The notes: generated by a model not told the origin, from the letters alone. DNA of 61,148 nucleotides from Lentisphaera araneosa HTCC2155 (GCF_000170755.1 NZ_ABCK01000029.1:1-61148), one strand, 5' to 3'; positions 36,023-43,877 are shown, counted from the stretch's first letter. A program made the numbers and translations.

Positions 36023-37321
36023 CTATCCTCTCTGTATTGGTACTAAAATTAAATCTCTCGCCACTACATAGCCATTGTGAACAACATAACATTCAACTTC
36101 ATGGTCCCCTCTAAAGTCAGAACTTTCTTTTTTAAGCATACTTCCCTTATCATTTAAAATTCTACCTCGGACGCAATCTCTTCTTTGAGCCTCTGTTCCC
36201 TTATTTAATATTTTCCACTTAATTGTGTATGGCTCAGGAATGTCATCTATACTTTTGACTTTAAACTCTAAGTCCTTATTGGGTTTAAGTCTCACTCCAT
36301 TTATTATCATATTTAAAAGTGAGTCAGGCCTGAAACCTGTTTGAGTAACAGTACAATCAATCTTGAGAGAATATCGAATGTCAACAGGGTACTGGTCTTC
36401 AATAAATTCTTCTGTGTTGCGCCAATGTACTGTAAAGTTTTCAACCACTTCAGTGTCATCTTTAGGAAATTCACGTCCAAATATTTCTTTCCATTTGTTA
36501 TGTGCCTTAGCTCCATCACCAGCTTCAATTGCTTTCAGGGAATCCTCATACGCTTGTTTTGCTTTCTTTTGAAATTGTTTACGAACTTTAACCTGCTGAT
36601 TACTTCCTGGCGCCATATAATATTTTTGCTTAGGTCTGTTCTTTAAATATTCAAAAAAATCTCTAACAAGCCAATCATAATATGTATAGCTTTTATCATC
36701 GTAATATGTTGTCGACTCAAGATAGTTATAAGCTAGAGTATCTAACAATAAGCCTCCCATTGGTACTCCATTTTTATTCTTCCATGCGCGAATCATTTTA
36801 CAAAGATGCCGAAGATTTTTATTTTTCCTATCGTTACTCGCTTTTATTTCATCCATTTCATGTCTTGGCTTAGTATCTTTCCAACTCCCACCATTATACG
36901 TGTCAGGATACTTAAAATAACTTTTGTCATCTTCTGCGTCCTGTTCAAAAGCAGGTTGAACTTCAACGTGAAAATTTTTATATTTGACCGTCACGACCAG
37001 TCTATCAACTTTAACGTCAGTTGTAGGGTATCTAGATTTAATCGCATTTTTCGCGTCTGTTAAAAGCTTAGACTGATCAGTTTTGTAGTCATCCCATTTT
37101 CCGCTTGGCATAATATATATCATATCCAAGTCCGATATGCCTTTGATACCAGTGTAGCGTCCATAAGATCCAACTTGTAAAGTATTATCCGTTTTAGATT
37201 CTGTATCTCTAAACTTTTTATTTAAAGCACTGGTAATTTCGCCATAACGCAGACTGATTTGGTCGTAATTATCTACCTTCATATTGCTAAGGAATGTTTT
37301 AAACATTTCTGTTGTCGTCAT
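36023..37321 (-). CDS. CD-NTase (SMODS nucleotidyltransferase) with AGS-C sensor domain
   Basis: cGAS/DncV-like enzyme expected to make a cyclic oligonucleotide on phage infection. The active site reads GSYGRYTGIKGISDLD (Gly51-Ser52, Asp64, Asp66). The third acidic position is FHVEVQPAF with Glu120 where Asp is common. A helical OAS1-C-like region follows to about residue 310. The C-terminal about 110 residues (PYTIKWKILNKG, GDHEVECYVVHNGYVVARD) match the AGS-C sensor domain of CBASS/SMODS systems. 432 aa is right for this layout. ATGA overlap with the PIN gene upstream and 1-nt spacing to the SLATT gene indicate one transcript. Product nucleotide not predictable. Confidence 0.88.
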   Translation of the reverse strand: MTTTEMFKTFLSNMKVDNYDQISLRYGEITSALNKKFRDTESKTDNTLQVGSYGRYTGIKGISDLDMIYIMPSGKWDDYKTDQSKLLTDAKNAIKSRYPTTDVKVDRLVVTVKYKNFHVEVQPAFEQDAEDDKSYFKYPDTYNGGSWKDTKPRHEMDEIKASNDRKNKNLRHLCKMIRAWKNKNGVPMGGLLLDTLAYNYLESTTYYDDKSYTYYDWLVRDFFEYLKNRPKQKYYMAPGSNQQVKVRKQFQKKAKQAYEDSLKAIEAGDGAKAHNKWKEIFGREFPKDDTEVVENFTVHWRNTEEFIEDQYPVDIRYSLKIDCTVTQTGFRPDSLLNMIINGVRLKPNKDLEFKVKSIDDIPEPYTIKWKILNKGTEAQRRDCVRGRILNDKGSMLKKESSDFRGDHEVECYVVHNGYVVARDLILVPIQRG

Positions 37322-37965
37322 GATGACACTTCCCCAATTTTATTCGTTTTACTGGTGAGTAGTTGCTGTATGAGAGCTTTTTTCTGGCTATTTCTAATAT
37401 TCTGTGCTACGAAATTACGTAAAGATTCTGACTGTGGAAGAAAGTCAGTTAAGAAGACGATGTTATGCCCTGCCTCAAAAGCAACATTTAGTGGCCCGTT
37501 TGTACTTCCTCGTTTTTCGTCAAGGGATAACACTATATCAACGACTGATCGGGCCGCTAAATCAATATCTGCTTCATTTTTGTATAAATCGGTAGACGCT
37601 TTTTTAGCTTGGTCTTCTCTGGAAAAGCGCTCTTTTAGAGTAGCTCTAAAGTTTTCGATTTCGGAGCAGGACCAAAAACCTTCATCCCAGCCTCCTGAGC
37701 GTTGCTTTTCTTCGGAGTGTCTTTCGTCTTTGAAGCCAAATAAAGAGCGCACTTTGACTCCTCTGTCACGAGCAGACCTGATAAACTCAATTTTCTCCTG
37801 TTGGTTTTTGATCGCTTCAGTCTCAAAGGAGACTTCTTTAGTAATGCAAATATCAAAAAGTTCAGTTGGAAACTCATCATGGATGTTGATCTGGTTTTCG
37901 AAAAGAAAGTCCCAGATATTATTATCAAGATAAATAGTGATCTTTTGGTGTTTTACCTCCCTCAT
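37318..37965 (-). CDS. PIN-domain protein with HsdS-like C-terminal tail
   Basis: 215 aa, two parts. Residues about 8-175 look like a PIN ribonuclease: YLDNN (Asp14), KEVSFETEAI (Glu48/50), NEADIDLAA (Asp133/135) and VFLTDF (Asp174) give the usual acidic quartet in order. Residues about 190-205 read RNSQKKALIQQLLTSK, nearly the same as the HsdS helix ends (KKALMQQLLTGKK). At the DNA level, 37344-37385 repeats 37988-38030 in hsdS. The gene is tightly packed between hsdS (3-nt gap) and the CD-NTase (ATGA overlap). It may cleave RNA and dock on the methylase complex through the shared helix; both ideas are inference. Confidence 0.7.
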   Translation of the reverse strand: MREVKHQKITIYLDNNIWDFLFENQINIHDEFPTELFDICITKEVSFETEAIKNQQEKIEFIRSARDRGVKVRSLFGFKDERHSEEKQRSGGWDEGFWSCSEIENFRATLKERFSREDQAKKASTDLYKNEADIDLAARSVVDIVLSLDEKRGSTNGPLNVAFEAGHNIVFLTDFLPQSESLRNFVAQNIRNSQKKALIQQLLTSKTNKIGEVSS

Positions 37966-37968
37966 TTC

Positions 37969-39183
37969 TTACGCCTCCTCTTGGACGCGTTTTTTACCTG
38001 TGAGTAGTTGCTGCATGAGAGCTTTTTTCTCGATGATGAGTTTATTTCGTTGAGACTCTAGTGAATTGATTTCTTTATCCTGTACCACAAAGATTTCAGT
38101 AAGTTTTTTCTGTTCAGTAATGCTAGGTAGAAACATAGGGATTTTGAGCATGTCACCTTTATTTAGTTTTGCTCGTGTGCCGCCATTTACGTAACCAAGT
38201 ATATTCTTGTGAACCAGTGAATAATAAATCCATTCATTAGTTGTATTTTCTTTTGCCATTAAAATATGAGCGTGGTTATTGACCCATGACTTTCCATATG
38301 AAATATTTGCTATAGGACGAGTAGAAAATTCAGAGAAGTTCCCTCCATCTTCAGCGAGCAAAACTATGGTTTCATCGAAAATAAAATCATCAACATATCC
38401 TTGGATTCCATTCGCTCCCCAATACGGGATATCTCCTTTTCTTTTTTCACGTTCACTAGAATTAAGAGGGATTCTTCTATTATCGTGTGAATTTGCACAC
38501 TCGGCCAACCTAATTTTTCTCCATTCATCAGTGAAACCTGGCAGTCGTTTTTTACCTGTGAGCAGTTGCTGCATGAGGGCTTTTTTTGTGGTCTTGCTAT
38601 TGTCGATAAGTTTATCGAGTTTGTCGATGGCCTTGTCCCAAGTCCCTAATATTTTTGCGATCTTCTTTTGTTCAGGAAGGGGAGGCAGATTAAACTTGAA
38701 TTTAAACCATTGATCCAACTTGAAAATCATTTTCTCAATATGAACGCCGATACTAGAATGGAAGCAGGTTTGTTGAAAAAACACTGAGTGCGAATGGTAT
38801 TTAAGGAACTCCAGACAAATTTTACCATTTGAATCAAGAATTGAATATTCGTTTGATACAATAGAACCGTCTAATTCTTTAGGTACAATACCACAAGCCC
38901 CGTGGACAATCTGTCGTTTAGAAATAAGAAAATAGCCTTCCTTTAATAAGAATTGACTCTTTACAGAAATATTTTTTCCGAGTAGATGTTCGCGTCGAAC
39001 TAAACCGCCCCTAGCACGCTTAACTGTTACTAAATCATACTCTTTATCATCTTCTAATTTTACTTTGTCCTTAACCTCAATAAGATAATTTTTTAAAGAA
39101 GATTGAGTCCACCCTTCGGGGACAATTTTCAGCTTGGGTATCCCTGGCTGAACCGTTGGTGGATATGCTGATTGATTAGCCAT
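37969..39183 (-). CDS. hsdS: type I restriction specificity subunit (HsdS)
   Basis: DNA-recognition subunit, 404 aa. Two target-recognition domains (about residues 25-160 and 215-355) are each followed by a conserved helical spacer: PPLPEQKKIAKIL...TTKKALMQQLLTGKKRL near 165-205 and SITEQKKLTEIF...EKKALMQQLLTGKKRV at the C-terminus. Each TRD would read one half of a bipartite target. The start is 1 nt after the hsdM stop. The spacer-coding DNA occurs as direct repeats at 37988-38030 and 38546-38588, with a third copy in the PIN gene, so recombination here could swap or delete segments. Confidence 0.95.
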   Translation of the reverse strand: MANQSAYPPTVQPGIPKLKIVPEGWTQSSLKNYLIEVKDKVKLEDDKEYDLVTVKRARGGLVRREHLLGKNISVKSQFLLKEGYFLISKRQIVHGACGIVPKELDGSIVSNEYSILDSNGKICLEFLKYHSHSVFFQQTCFHSSIGVHIEKMIFKLDQWFKFKFNLPPLPEQKKIAKILGTWDKAIDKLDKLIDNSKTTKKALMQQLLTGKKRLPGFTDEWRKIRLAECANSHDNRRIPLNSSEREKRKGDIPYWGANGIQGYVDDFIFDETIVLLAEDGGNFSEFSTRPIANISYGKSWVNNHAHILMAKENTTNEWIYYSLVHKNILGYVNGGTRAKLNKGDMLKIPMFLPSITEQKKLTEIFVVQDKEINSLESQRNKLIIEKKALMQQLLTGKKRVQEEA

Positions 39184-39184
39184 T

Positions 39185-40693
39185 TTAATAGCCTAGCTCT
39201 TTGAGAAAGTCTTCCATCTGAATTTCGATTTCGCCTAATTCAGCTTTTAACTGCTTTCGTTCTTTGAGGACGACCTCTAAGTCAATTTCTTCTTCCTCTT
39301 CAAAGGTATCGACATAGCGTGGGATATTGAGATTGAAGTCATTTTCTTTAATTTCTTCAAGGCTGGCGAGGTAGGAATATTTATCTATAGCCTCACGGTC
39401 ATTAAAGGTTTTGATGATTTTTTTAACATTCTCACTACTGAGTTTGTTTTGATTCTTGCCTGAATCAAATTCGCGTGAGGCGTCGATGAAGAGGACTTTT
39501 TTGTCATCTTTTTTCTTTTTGAAGTAGAGAATTGCGGCAGGAATTCCCGTGCCGAAGAAGAGATTAGCGGGTAAGCCAATCACGGTATCGAGCAAGTTTT
39601 CTTCAATGAGTTTAGTACGAATTTTTCCTTCACTGGAACCACGGAACAAGACGCCATGGGGAACAACAACTGCCATGCGCCCTGACTGAGGCTTAAGGGT
39701 TTCAATCATGTGGGAAATGAAGGCGTAGTCACCCTTAGTTTTCGGTGGGATACCACGACGGAAACGCCCAAATTTATCATCACTAGCCCCATCATGCCCC
39801 CATTTATCTAAGGAAAAGGGAGGGTTAGCAGTTACGATGTCGTACTGTAAGAGCTGTCCTTGAGAATCAATGAGCTTGGGATTGCGCAGTGTATCGCCCC
39901 ATTCGATGCGGTGATTATCTTCACCATGGAGGAACATATTCATTTTCGCTAATGCCCAAGTAGAACCAATAGATTCCTGTCCAAAGAGAGCGTAGTTTTT
40001 TGAACCATTATGATTTTGCTGAACCTTGCGACCGCATTTCATGATTAAAGAACCCGATCCTGTGCAGGGATCGCACATCTCGTCACCTTCCTGAGGATCG
40101 AGGATTTCTGCCATGAGGTCAGAGACTTCAGGAGGGGTAAAAAATTGCCCCGCCGTTGAGCCTCCACCTGCTGCGAACTTCGCAATTAAGTACTCATAAG
40201 CATTGCCAATGATATCGAGTTTACCCACGCGGCTGGGACGTAAATCCAATTCAGCTTCCGCAAAGACCTCGAGTAAATCCTTGAGGTGTTCATTCTTTTG
40301 CTTTTCTTCACCGAGCTTATCCGAGTTAAAACTAATATCCTGAAATACCCCGCGAAGCTTTGAGAGATTGCTTTCTTCAATTGCATGGAGGGCCTGATCA
40401 ATTCTTTCGCCATTTCCAGCTTCGTGCCGCTTCTTGTAGAGGTACTTGTAATTGGACTCTTCCGAGAGAATAAAACGTTCACTCTTCATCATCTCCGCAA
40501 TCAGTTCAGGCTCATCGCCATATTGCTTTTTATAATTATCATAATGATCCTGCCACACATCCGAGAGATACTTCAGGAAGAGCATGGAAAGGATATAATC
40601 CTTGTAAATATCCGCCGAAATTGTCCCCCTAAAAATATCGCAGCACGACCAGAGCTTCTTATTTATATCGTCTTGGTTAATTTGAGTTGTCAT
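39185..40693 (-). CDS. hsdM: type I restriction methylase subunit (HsdM)
   Basis: N6-adenine DNA methyltransferase, 502 aa. N-terminal helical HsdM_N domain (about residues 10-140), then AdoMet-binding motif DPCTGSGSL near 208-216 and the catalytic NPPF at 290-293. PHGVLFRGSSEG and GLPANLFFGTGIPA downstream are typical of HsdM. A long acidic coiled C-terminus (EEEEEIDLEVVLKERKQLK) likely contacts HsdS. It overlaps the small membrane-protein gene upstream by 17 nt. With HsdS and HsdR it forms a complete type I system. Confidence 0.97.
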   Translation of the reverse strand: MTTQINQDDINKKLWSCCDIFRGTISADIYKDYILSMLFLKYLSDVWQDHYDNYKKQYGDEPELIAEMMKSERFILSEESNYKYLYKKRHEAGNGERIDQALHAIEESNLSKLRGVFQDISFNSDKLGEEKQKNEHLKDLLEVFAEAELDLRPSRVGKLDIIGNAYEYLIAKFAAGGGSTAGQFFTPPEVSDLMAEILDPQEGDEMCDPCTGSGSLIMKCGRKVQQNHNGSKNYALFGQESIGSTWALAKMNMFLHGEDNHRIEWGDTLRNPKLIDSQGQLLQYDIVTANPPFSLDKWGHDGASDDKFGRFRRGIPPKTKGDYAFISHMIETLKPQSGRMAVVVPHGVLFRGSSEGKIRTKLIEENLLDTVIGLPANLFFGTGIPAAILYFKKKKDDKKVLFIDASREFDSGKNQNKLSSENVKKIIKTFNDREAIDKYSYLASLEEIKENDFNLNIPRYVDTFEEEEEIDLEVVLKERKQLKAELGEIEIQMEDFLKELGY

Positions 40694-41210
40694 GATTAGT
40701 TTCCCCTTGTAAAAGTTTAGAAAGTTTTTGTGCGTGAAAATATGGGCTGTGAATAAAATAAATTGTAGCGAATGAAATTGAGGTGATCAATATTTGAGCT
40801 GTCCAGTTTATCGGTGAAAAACCGCATATAACTGACATGTTTATAGATATTATTACTGCGATTACACTTATCACTAAGGACCAAAATGTAATTGACATAA
40901 ATGTTTTATTAGAATTCGGCTTACATTGAAGGTCATTATTCGAGATTTCACAATACGGCATAGCTTCCTTAACTAAGAATTCAGGAATCGAAGGTCTCTT
41001 TTCAAAAAACGATTTAAGTGTTTGTGCATTTAGATGTGAGAATTCACGACCAAACTTATCCTTCATGTAAATGGATAAAGCACTCCTTTGTATATAGTTC
41101 TCTTTAGAGTTTAATAAATCATCAAGCATTTTGAGTTTATTAAACCCTATAGTAGTTCTGGTAGTTTTTGACTGTAGATAGTCAATTAGTTTTAGTAATA
41201 CTTCAATCAT
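40677..41210 (-). CDS. small two-helix membrane protein, unknown
   Basis: 177 aa. The first 100 residues are helical and charged, with LSIYMKDKFGREFSH and a PSIPEFLVKEAMPYCEIS segment. Two transmembrane helices follow: FMSITFWSLVISVIAVIISI near 104-123 and WTAQILITSISFATIYFI near 135-152. Not recognised. It overlaps the HsdS-like gene by ATGA and hsdM by 17 nt, so it is certainly translated with the restriction operon. A membrane component in a restriction operon is unusual and may cooperate with the SLATT effector; that is speculation from position. Confidence 0.65.
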   Translation of the reverse strand: MIEVLLKLIDYLQSKTTRTTIGFNKLKMLDDLLNSKENYIQRSALSIYMKDKFGREFSHLNAQTLKSFFEKRPSIPEFLVKEAMPYCEISNNDLQCKPNSNKTFMSITFWSLVISVIAVIISINMSVICGFSPINWTAQILITSISFATIYFIHSPYFHAQKLSKLLQGETNHDNSN

Positions 41211-41791
41211 TTCCCCTCCTTAAGAATTTGATTAGTTAAAGCTATATTTGCTACTGAGTTATTCTTTAGCATTTTTTGTAAAGTTAGTTTTTTTTCCAAA
41301 TGTAACTTATGTAAAAGCACAATTTTTTCTTGCATTGCTATGCTTGGGGTTTCTATAAGCATTGCTTCCATCATTGCTCTAGTTATTGTAGGGAGAGCAG
41401 ATCCTTGTGATGCTTTGAGTAAATGTTTTTTTGCTGAATAAGAAACATTGAGAAACCACGTCAAATATTCAGGTAGAATTTTGGACGTATCATTGACACG
41501 GATATGGATAAAATGCTGTGATAGTACTGTCGGCAATTTAATTTCTTTGGCACATACAGCATAATTATGATGACCGCGGGATATAAAGGCTATGTCGCCA
41601 TCCTCTAAGGTTATTGTGGGTTTGCGACCAGGTAGAGCTGTACGAGTAAGGGCATTTATATCAATGCCATTGTCAATATCGATGTTTTTTAGCTGCACGA
41701 CTAAAAAATCACCATCTAAAGCAGGGGTGATTTTTCCTCGAAAAGAATAGCCAGAACGTATGCTTGCTAATTGATTTAAAGATGGCTTCAT
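41207..41791 (-). CDS. single-TRD HsdS-like protein
   Basis: 194 aa, half the size of a normal HsdS. It has one target-recognition domain (LASIRSGYSFRGK at the start, VVQLKNIDIDNG near 31-43) and one helical spacer at the C-terminus (MQEKIVLLHKLHLEKKLTLQKML). Such half-subunits can dimerise or act as alternative specificity factors for an HsdM. It is the first gene of the nine-gene reverse operon. No Shine-Dalgarno is visible; instead one arm of a perfect 13-bp inverted repeat lies 3 nt before the ATG. Whether it pairs with this HsdM or is a relic is not known. Confidence 0.75.
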   Translation of the reverse strand: MKPSLNQLASIRSGYSFRGKITPALDGDFLVVQLKNIDIDNGIDINALTRTALPGRKPTITLEDGDIAFISRGHHNYAVCAKEIKLPTVLSQHFIHIRVNDTSKILPEYLTWFLNVSYSAKKHLLKASQGSALPTITRAMMEAMLIETPSIAMQEKIVLLHKLHLEKKLTLQKMLKNNSVANIALTNQILKEGK

Positions 41792-41794
41792 AGG

Positions 41795-41899
41795 AATAAG
41801 TGCATTTCAGTTGATGATACACTTATCTTAGTGGCCTTTAGTGATGATTCAAATGTGCTTTATAAAAAAAAATGCGTCATTAACTAAAATGCACTTATT
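41795..41899 (-). promoter_or_regulatory. 13-bp inverted repeat at head of defence operon
   Basis: AATAAGTGCATTT (41795-41807) and AAATGCACTTATT (41887-41899) are exact reverse complements, 79 nt apart, in the divergent promoter region between the restriction/CBASS operon and the forward gene at 42057. The left arm abuts the start codon of the first operon gene. Probably a repressor-binding dyad, possibly a loop-forming pair of operators. The binding protein is unknown; the HTH proteins of element A are candidates. Confidence 0.5.
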
Positions 41900-42056
41900 T
41901 ATAAATATCATACAAGGTGTTTATTATAAAGTATTTACGTAACTTACTTTATTTTATGTGATGAAAAGATTTACTTTTTCTTCCTCCGTCACACATGTTT
42001 AATTATCAAGAGTCGACCTTGGTGTCTTTTAAAACCTAAAGTAAGGAGCTATAAAA

Positions 42057-42773
42057 ATGGCTAATATTGAAGCAAAAACATTGTTCTGTGAAATTGAAAA
42101 CAGAAAAATTGCCCAAAAAGTGAAAAAAATCACTAAGGGCGTTATTGAGAAAAAGTTATGGAATCAAAATGATTTTGGAGTGTCATTGTCTTGGTGGGGA
42201 AGATGCACGGCGATTTTTCCCTTTAATTTAGTGGAACTTAAAAAGGAATTTCCAGAAGTTGATTTTTATCTTATCAATCAATACGAAAATGATTTTGTGT
42301 CAGTGACTAAATATGAGGGAGATCATAAAGCGCGGATCTTAACTTTTATTGAAAATGCTGAGTTTTTCAAAAAGGTTCCCAAAGAAAAATCTGAATTGAC
42401 AAACCTAGATCTAAAGAAGTTATTAGAAATTGATTCAATGTTTTTTAGTCCATCTGTCCCGATTGATGTTGATAGTGAGGAATATGACAAATGTTATTTT
42501 AAACATCGGTTTATACAAGAAGAGGGCTTTTTAGAGTTAGAGAAAGTTGAAAGGCTGAAACTTTTAAGTGGTGTACTTTTCAGTAAATGTCCTTTTCAGA
42601 ATGCTTACGTGAGAAATAAGTTTGCAGCAAATGAGCAAGAGGTGCTTTTGGATATGACGCTAGATGAGTTAGATCAAAAAGAAAACTGTCAGAGCATAAG
42701 TGATAAACGAAAAACGGTTTATAAAATGTTAATGGAAAAAGCAGATGATTTAGAGTTTACAGGGGAGGTGTAG
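42057..42773 (+). CDS. hypothetical protein of element A
   Basis: 238 aa, soluble, acidic, no motif I recognise. The first third has an LSWWGRCTAIFPF segment and a KKEFPEVDFYLINQYENDF stretch; the rest is mostly helical and charged. A good ribosome site (AAGGAG) lies 9 nt before the ATG. It is followed after 2 nt by another hypothetical gene, and the pair is divergent from the defence operon. Could be antirestriction-like or regulatory, by position only. Confidence 0.55.
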   Translation: MANIEAKTLFCEIENRKIAQKVKKITKGVIEKKLWNQNDFGVSLSWWGRCTAIFPFNLVELKKEFPEVDFYLINQYENDFVSVTKYEGDHKARILTFIENAEFFKKVPKEKSELTNLDLKKLLEIDSMFFSPSVPIDVDSEEYDKCYFKHRFIQEEGFLELEKVERLKLLSGVLFSKCPFQNAYVRNKFAANEQEVLLDMTLDELDQKENCQSISDKRKTVYKMLMEKADDLEFTGEV

Positions 42774-42775
42774 TT

Positions 42776-43249
42776 ATGGGTACTTTCTATAAGAATACGT
42801 TGACTTTCATGGGTAATGATGAACAAATATTTGAGCTACAAGATCTGTTGAAATATAACGATTTTCCCATTCATAACAAGAGTTTTTATTCTGACGAAAT
42901 ATGTAATGCTACTAATGTTTTTGGCTCAAGAAGTGGTATTGAGGTTCATGATATAGATGATGAGCATGGAATGAAACTAGAGTGGGAAAATTTTGATGGT
43001 GGTTGTTCAATCCGTTTTTATACGACAAATGGGTCAGCATTAGTGTTTTTAAGTTTGCTTGGGGTATGGTTTCCTGATCTTGACTGTTCGTTGATGTACA
43101 CCAGTCAAGAAACTAATTACGAAGAACATGATTGCTATGAAGTAGACGGATTTGGGAATGTATCGTATAACCATTCTGAACTGCATATATACTCTGATTC
43201 TAATGGTGTATACAATAGTCCTTTTTTAGATAATAGAGTGGTTAGTTGA
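42776..43249 (+). CDS. hypothetical protein, possibly Api92-like (DUF1281-type)
   Basis: 157 aa. The opening, TFYKNTLTFMGNDEQIFEL, resembles the ferredoxin-like N-terminal domain of Api92/YubB-type proteins found on phages and plasmids. The middle KLEWENFDGGCSIRFYTTNGS and GVWFPDLDCSLMY also suit that fold, but I cannot confirm it. GGGGAGG just upstream serves as ribosome site. Translationally linked to the preceding gene (2-nt gap) and followed by an excisionase-like gene 10 nt on. Confidence 0.5.
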   Translation: MGTFYKNTLTFMGNDEQIFELQDLLKYNDFPIHNKSFYSDEICNATNVFGSRSGIEVHDIDDEHGMKLEWENFDGGCSIRFYTTNGSALVFLSLLGVWFPDLDCSLMYTSQETNYEEHDCYEVDGFGNVSYNHSELHIYSDSNGVYNSPFLDNRVVS

Positions 43250-43259
43250 GGCGGGTAGA

Positions 43260-43571
43260 ATGGAATTTTCATATACTTCAGAGACGCTTAAATACTTGCG
43301 TCATCATTTACAAGCAGGGATTGCTACAGGTAATATTACGCTTAAAGAGTTTACAGGTGTGATGTCGACATTGGAAAATACTCTAATTATGGATAGAACG
43401 AATGATGAGAGTGATAATTGGCTGAAAGTTAAAGACGTTCAATTAAGGTTGTCTGTTAGTAGGCAGACTGTTTCACGATTGATTCAGGCGAATAAACTGA
43501 AAGTTAAAAAGGTTCGTAGATCAATAAGGATTAGCGAAAAATCATTAAATGATTACTTAAGGACAAGTTAA
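43260..43571 (+). CDS. excisionase-like HTH protein at right end of element A
   Basis: 103 aa. The C-terminal 50 residues are an excisionase/HTH_17 domain: WLKVKDVQLRLSVSRQTVSRL then a wing, KVKKVRRSIRISEKSLNDYL. The N-terminal half is a short helical region (LKYLRHHLQAGIATGNITLK). It ends 26 nt before a strong terminator and lies near the right att, a suitable place for a recombination directionality factor. It ends the three-gene forward group that begins at 42057. Confidence 0.8.
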   Translation: MEFSYTSETLKYLRHHLQAGIATGNITLKEFTGVMSTLENTLIMDRTNDESDNWLKVKDVQLRLSVSRQTVSRLIQANKLKVKKVRRSIRISEKSLNDYLRTS

Positions 43572-43596
43572 AACTCCTTTATTAAGGATAGCTATC

Positions 43597-43626
43597 GCCC
43601 TTACAGTAATGTGAGGGCTTTTTGTT
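43597..43626 (+). terminator. rho-independent terminator after forward gene group
   Basis: GCCCTTACA-GTAA-TGTGAGGGC followed by TTTTTG. Eight or nine base pairs with one mismatch, directly downstream of the excisionase-like gene. Confidence 0.8.
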
Positions 43627-43702
43627 TGTTTGTGTTCTATGAATGTATAAATTTTATAAAGTAACTTAAAAAATGGGTGGACCTTGATATATTAGATGTA
43701 GG

Positions 43703-43738
43703 AAATGGCGTAATAAATGGCGTAATAAATGGCGTACA
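43703..43738. repeat. three tandem 12-bp repeats near right att of element A
   Basis: AAATGGCGTAAT at 43703, 43715 and 43727 (last copy ends ACA). Located about 90 nt from the att core. Short direct repeats flanking an att core are typical integrase arm-binding sites; the assignment is inference. Confidence 0.5.
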
Positions 43739-43790
43739 TGTAAAACTGTTATCTTAATATGCCCTTGTGTACCTGATTGCAGACAAGTGA

Positions 43791-43826
43791 AACAAAAAAG
43801 CACTTACATTGCTGTAAGTGCTTATT
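43791..43826 (-). terminator. hairpin beside central att copy
   Basis: AAGCACTTACA (43798-43808) pairs perfectly with TGTAAGTGCTT (43813-43823). A run of A on the left gives a T-tract on the reverse strand. It has the same position relative to the tRNA fragment as the terminators at 26.83 kb and 50.76 kb, so each att copy carries its own tRNA terminator. Confidence 0.75.
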
Positions 43827-43828
43827 TT

Positions 43829-43877
43829 GAGTGGGCAATACTGGACTCGAACCAGCGACCTCTTCGATGTCAACGAA
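43829..43877 (-). repeat. att site between elements A and B (tRNA-Val 3' half)
   Basis: Matches the intact tRNA-Val gene from its 3' end to the anticodon stem, ending CAACGAA (43871-43877), a few bases longer than the copy at 26948-26992. It marks the junction between the two tandem integrated elements. Confidence 0.85.

Larger units (their letters stand above)
26949..43830. mobile_element. integrative element A (about 16.9 kb, defence island)
   Basis: Bounded by tRNA-Val 3'-half copies at 26948-26992 and 43829-43877. It carries a tyrosine integrase just inside the left end, a serine recombinase, two excisionase-like HTH proteins, a possible HUH protein and a nine-gene restriction/CBASS operon. 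Three tandem 12-bp repeats at 43703-43738 near the right end could be integrase arm sites. The limits are inferred from the att copies; excision has not been observed. Confidence 0.8.
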
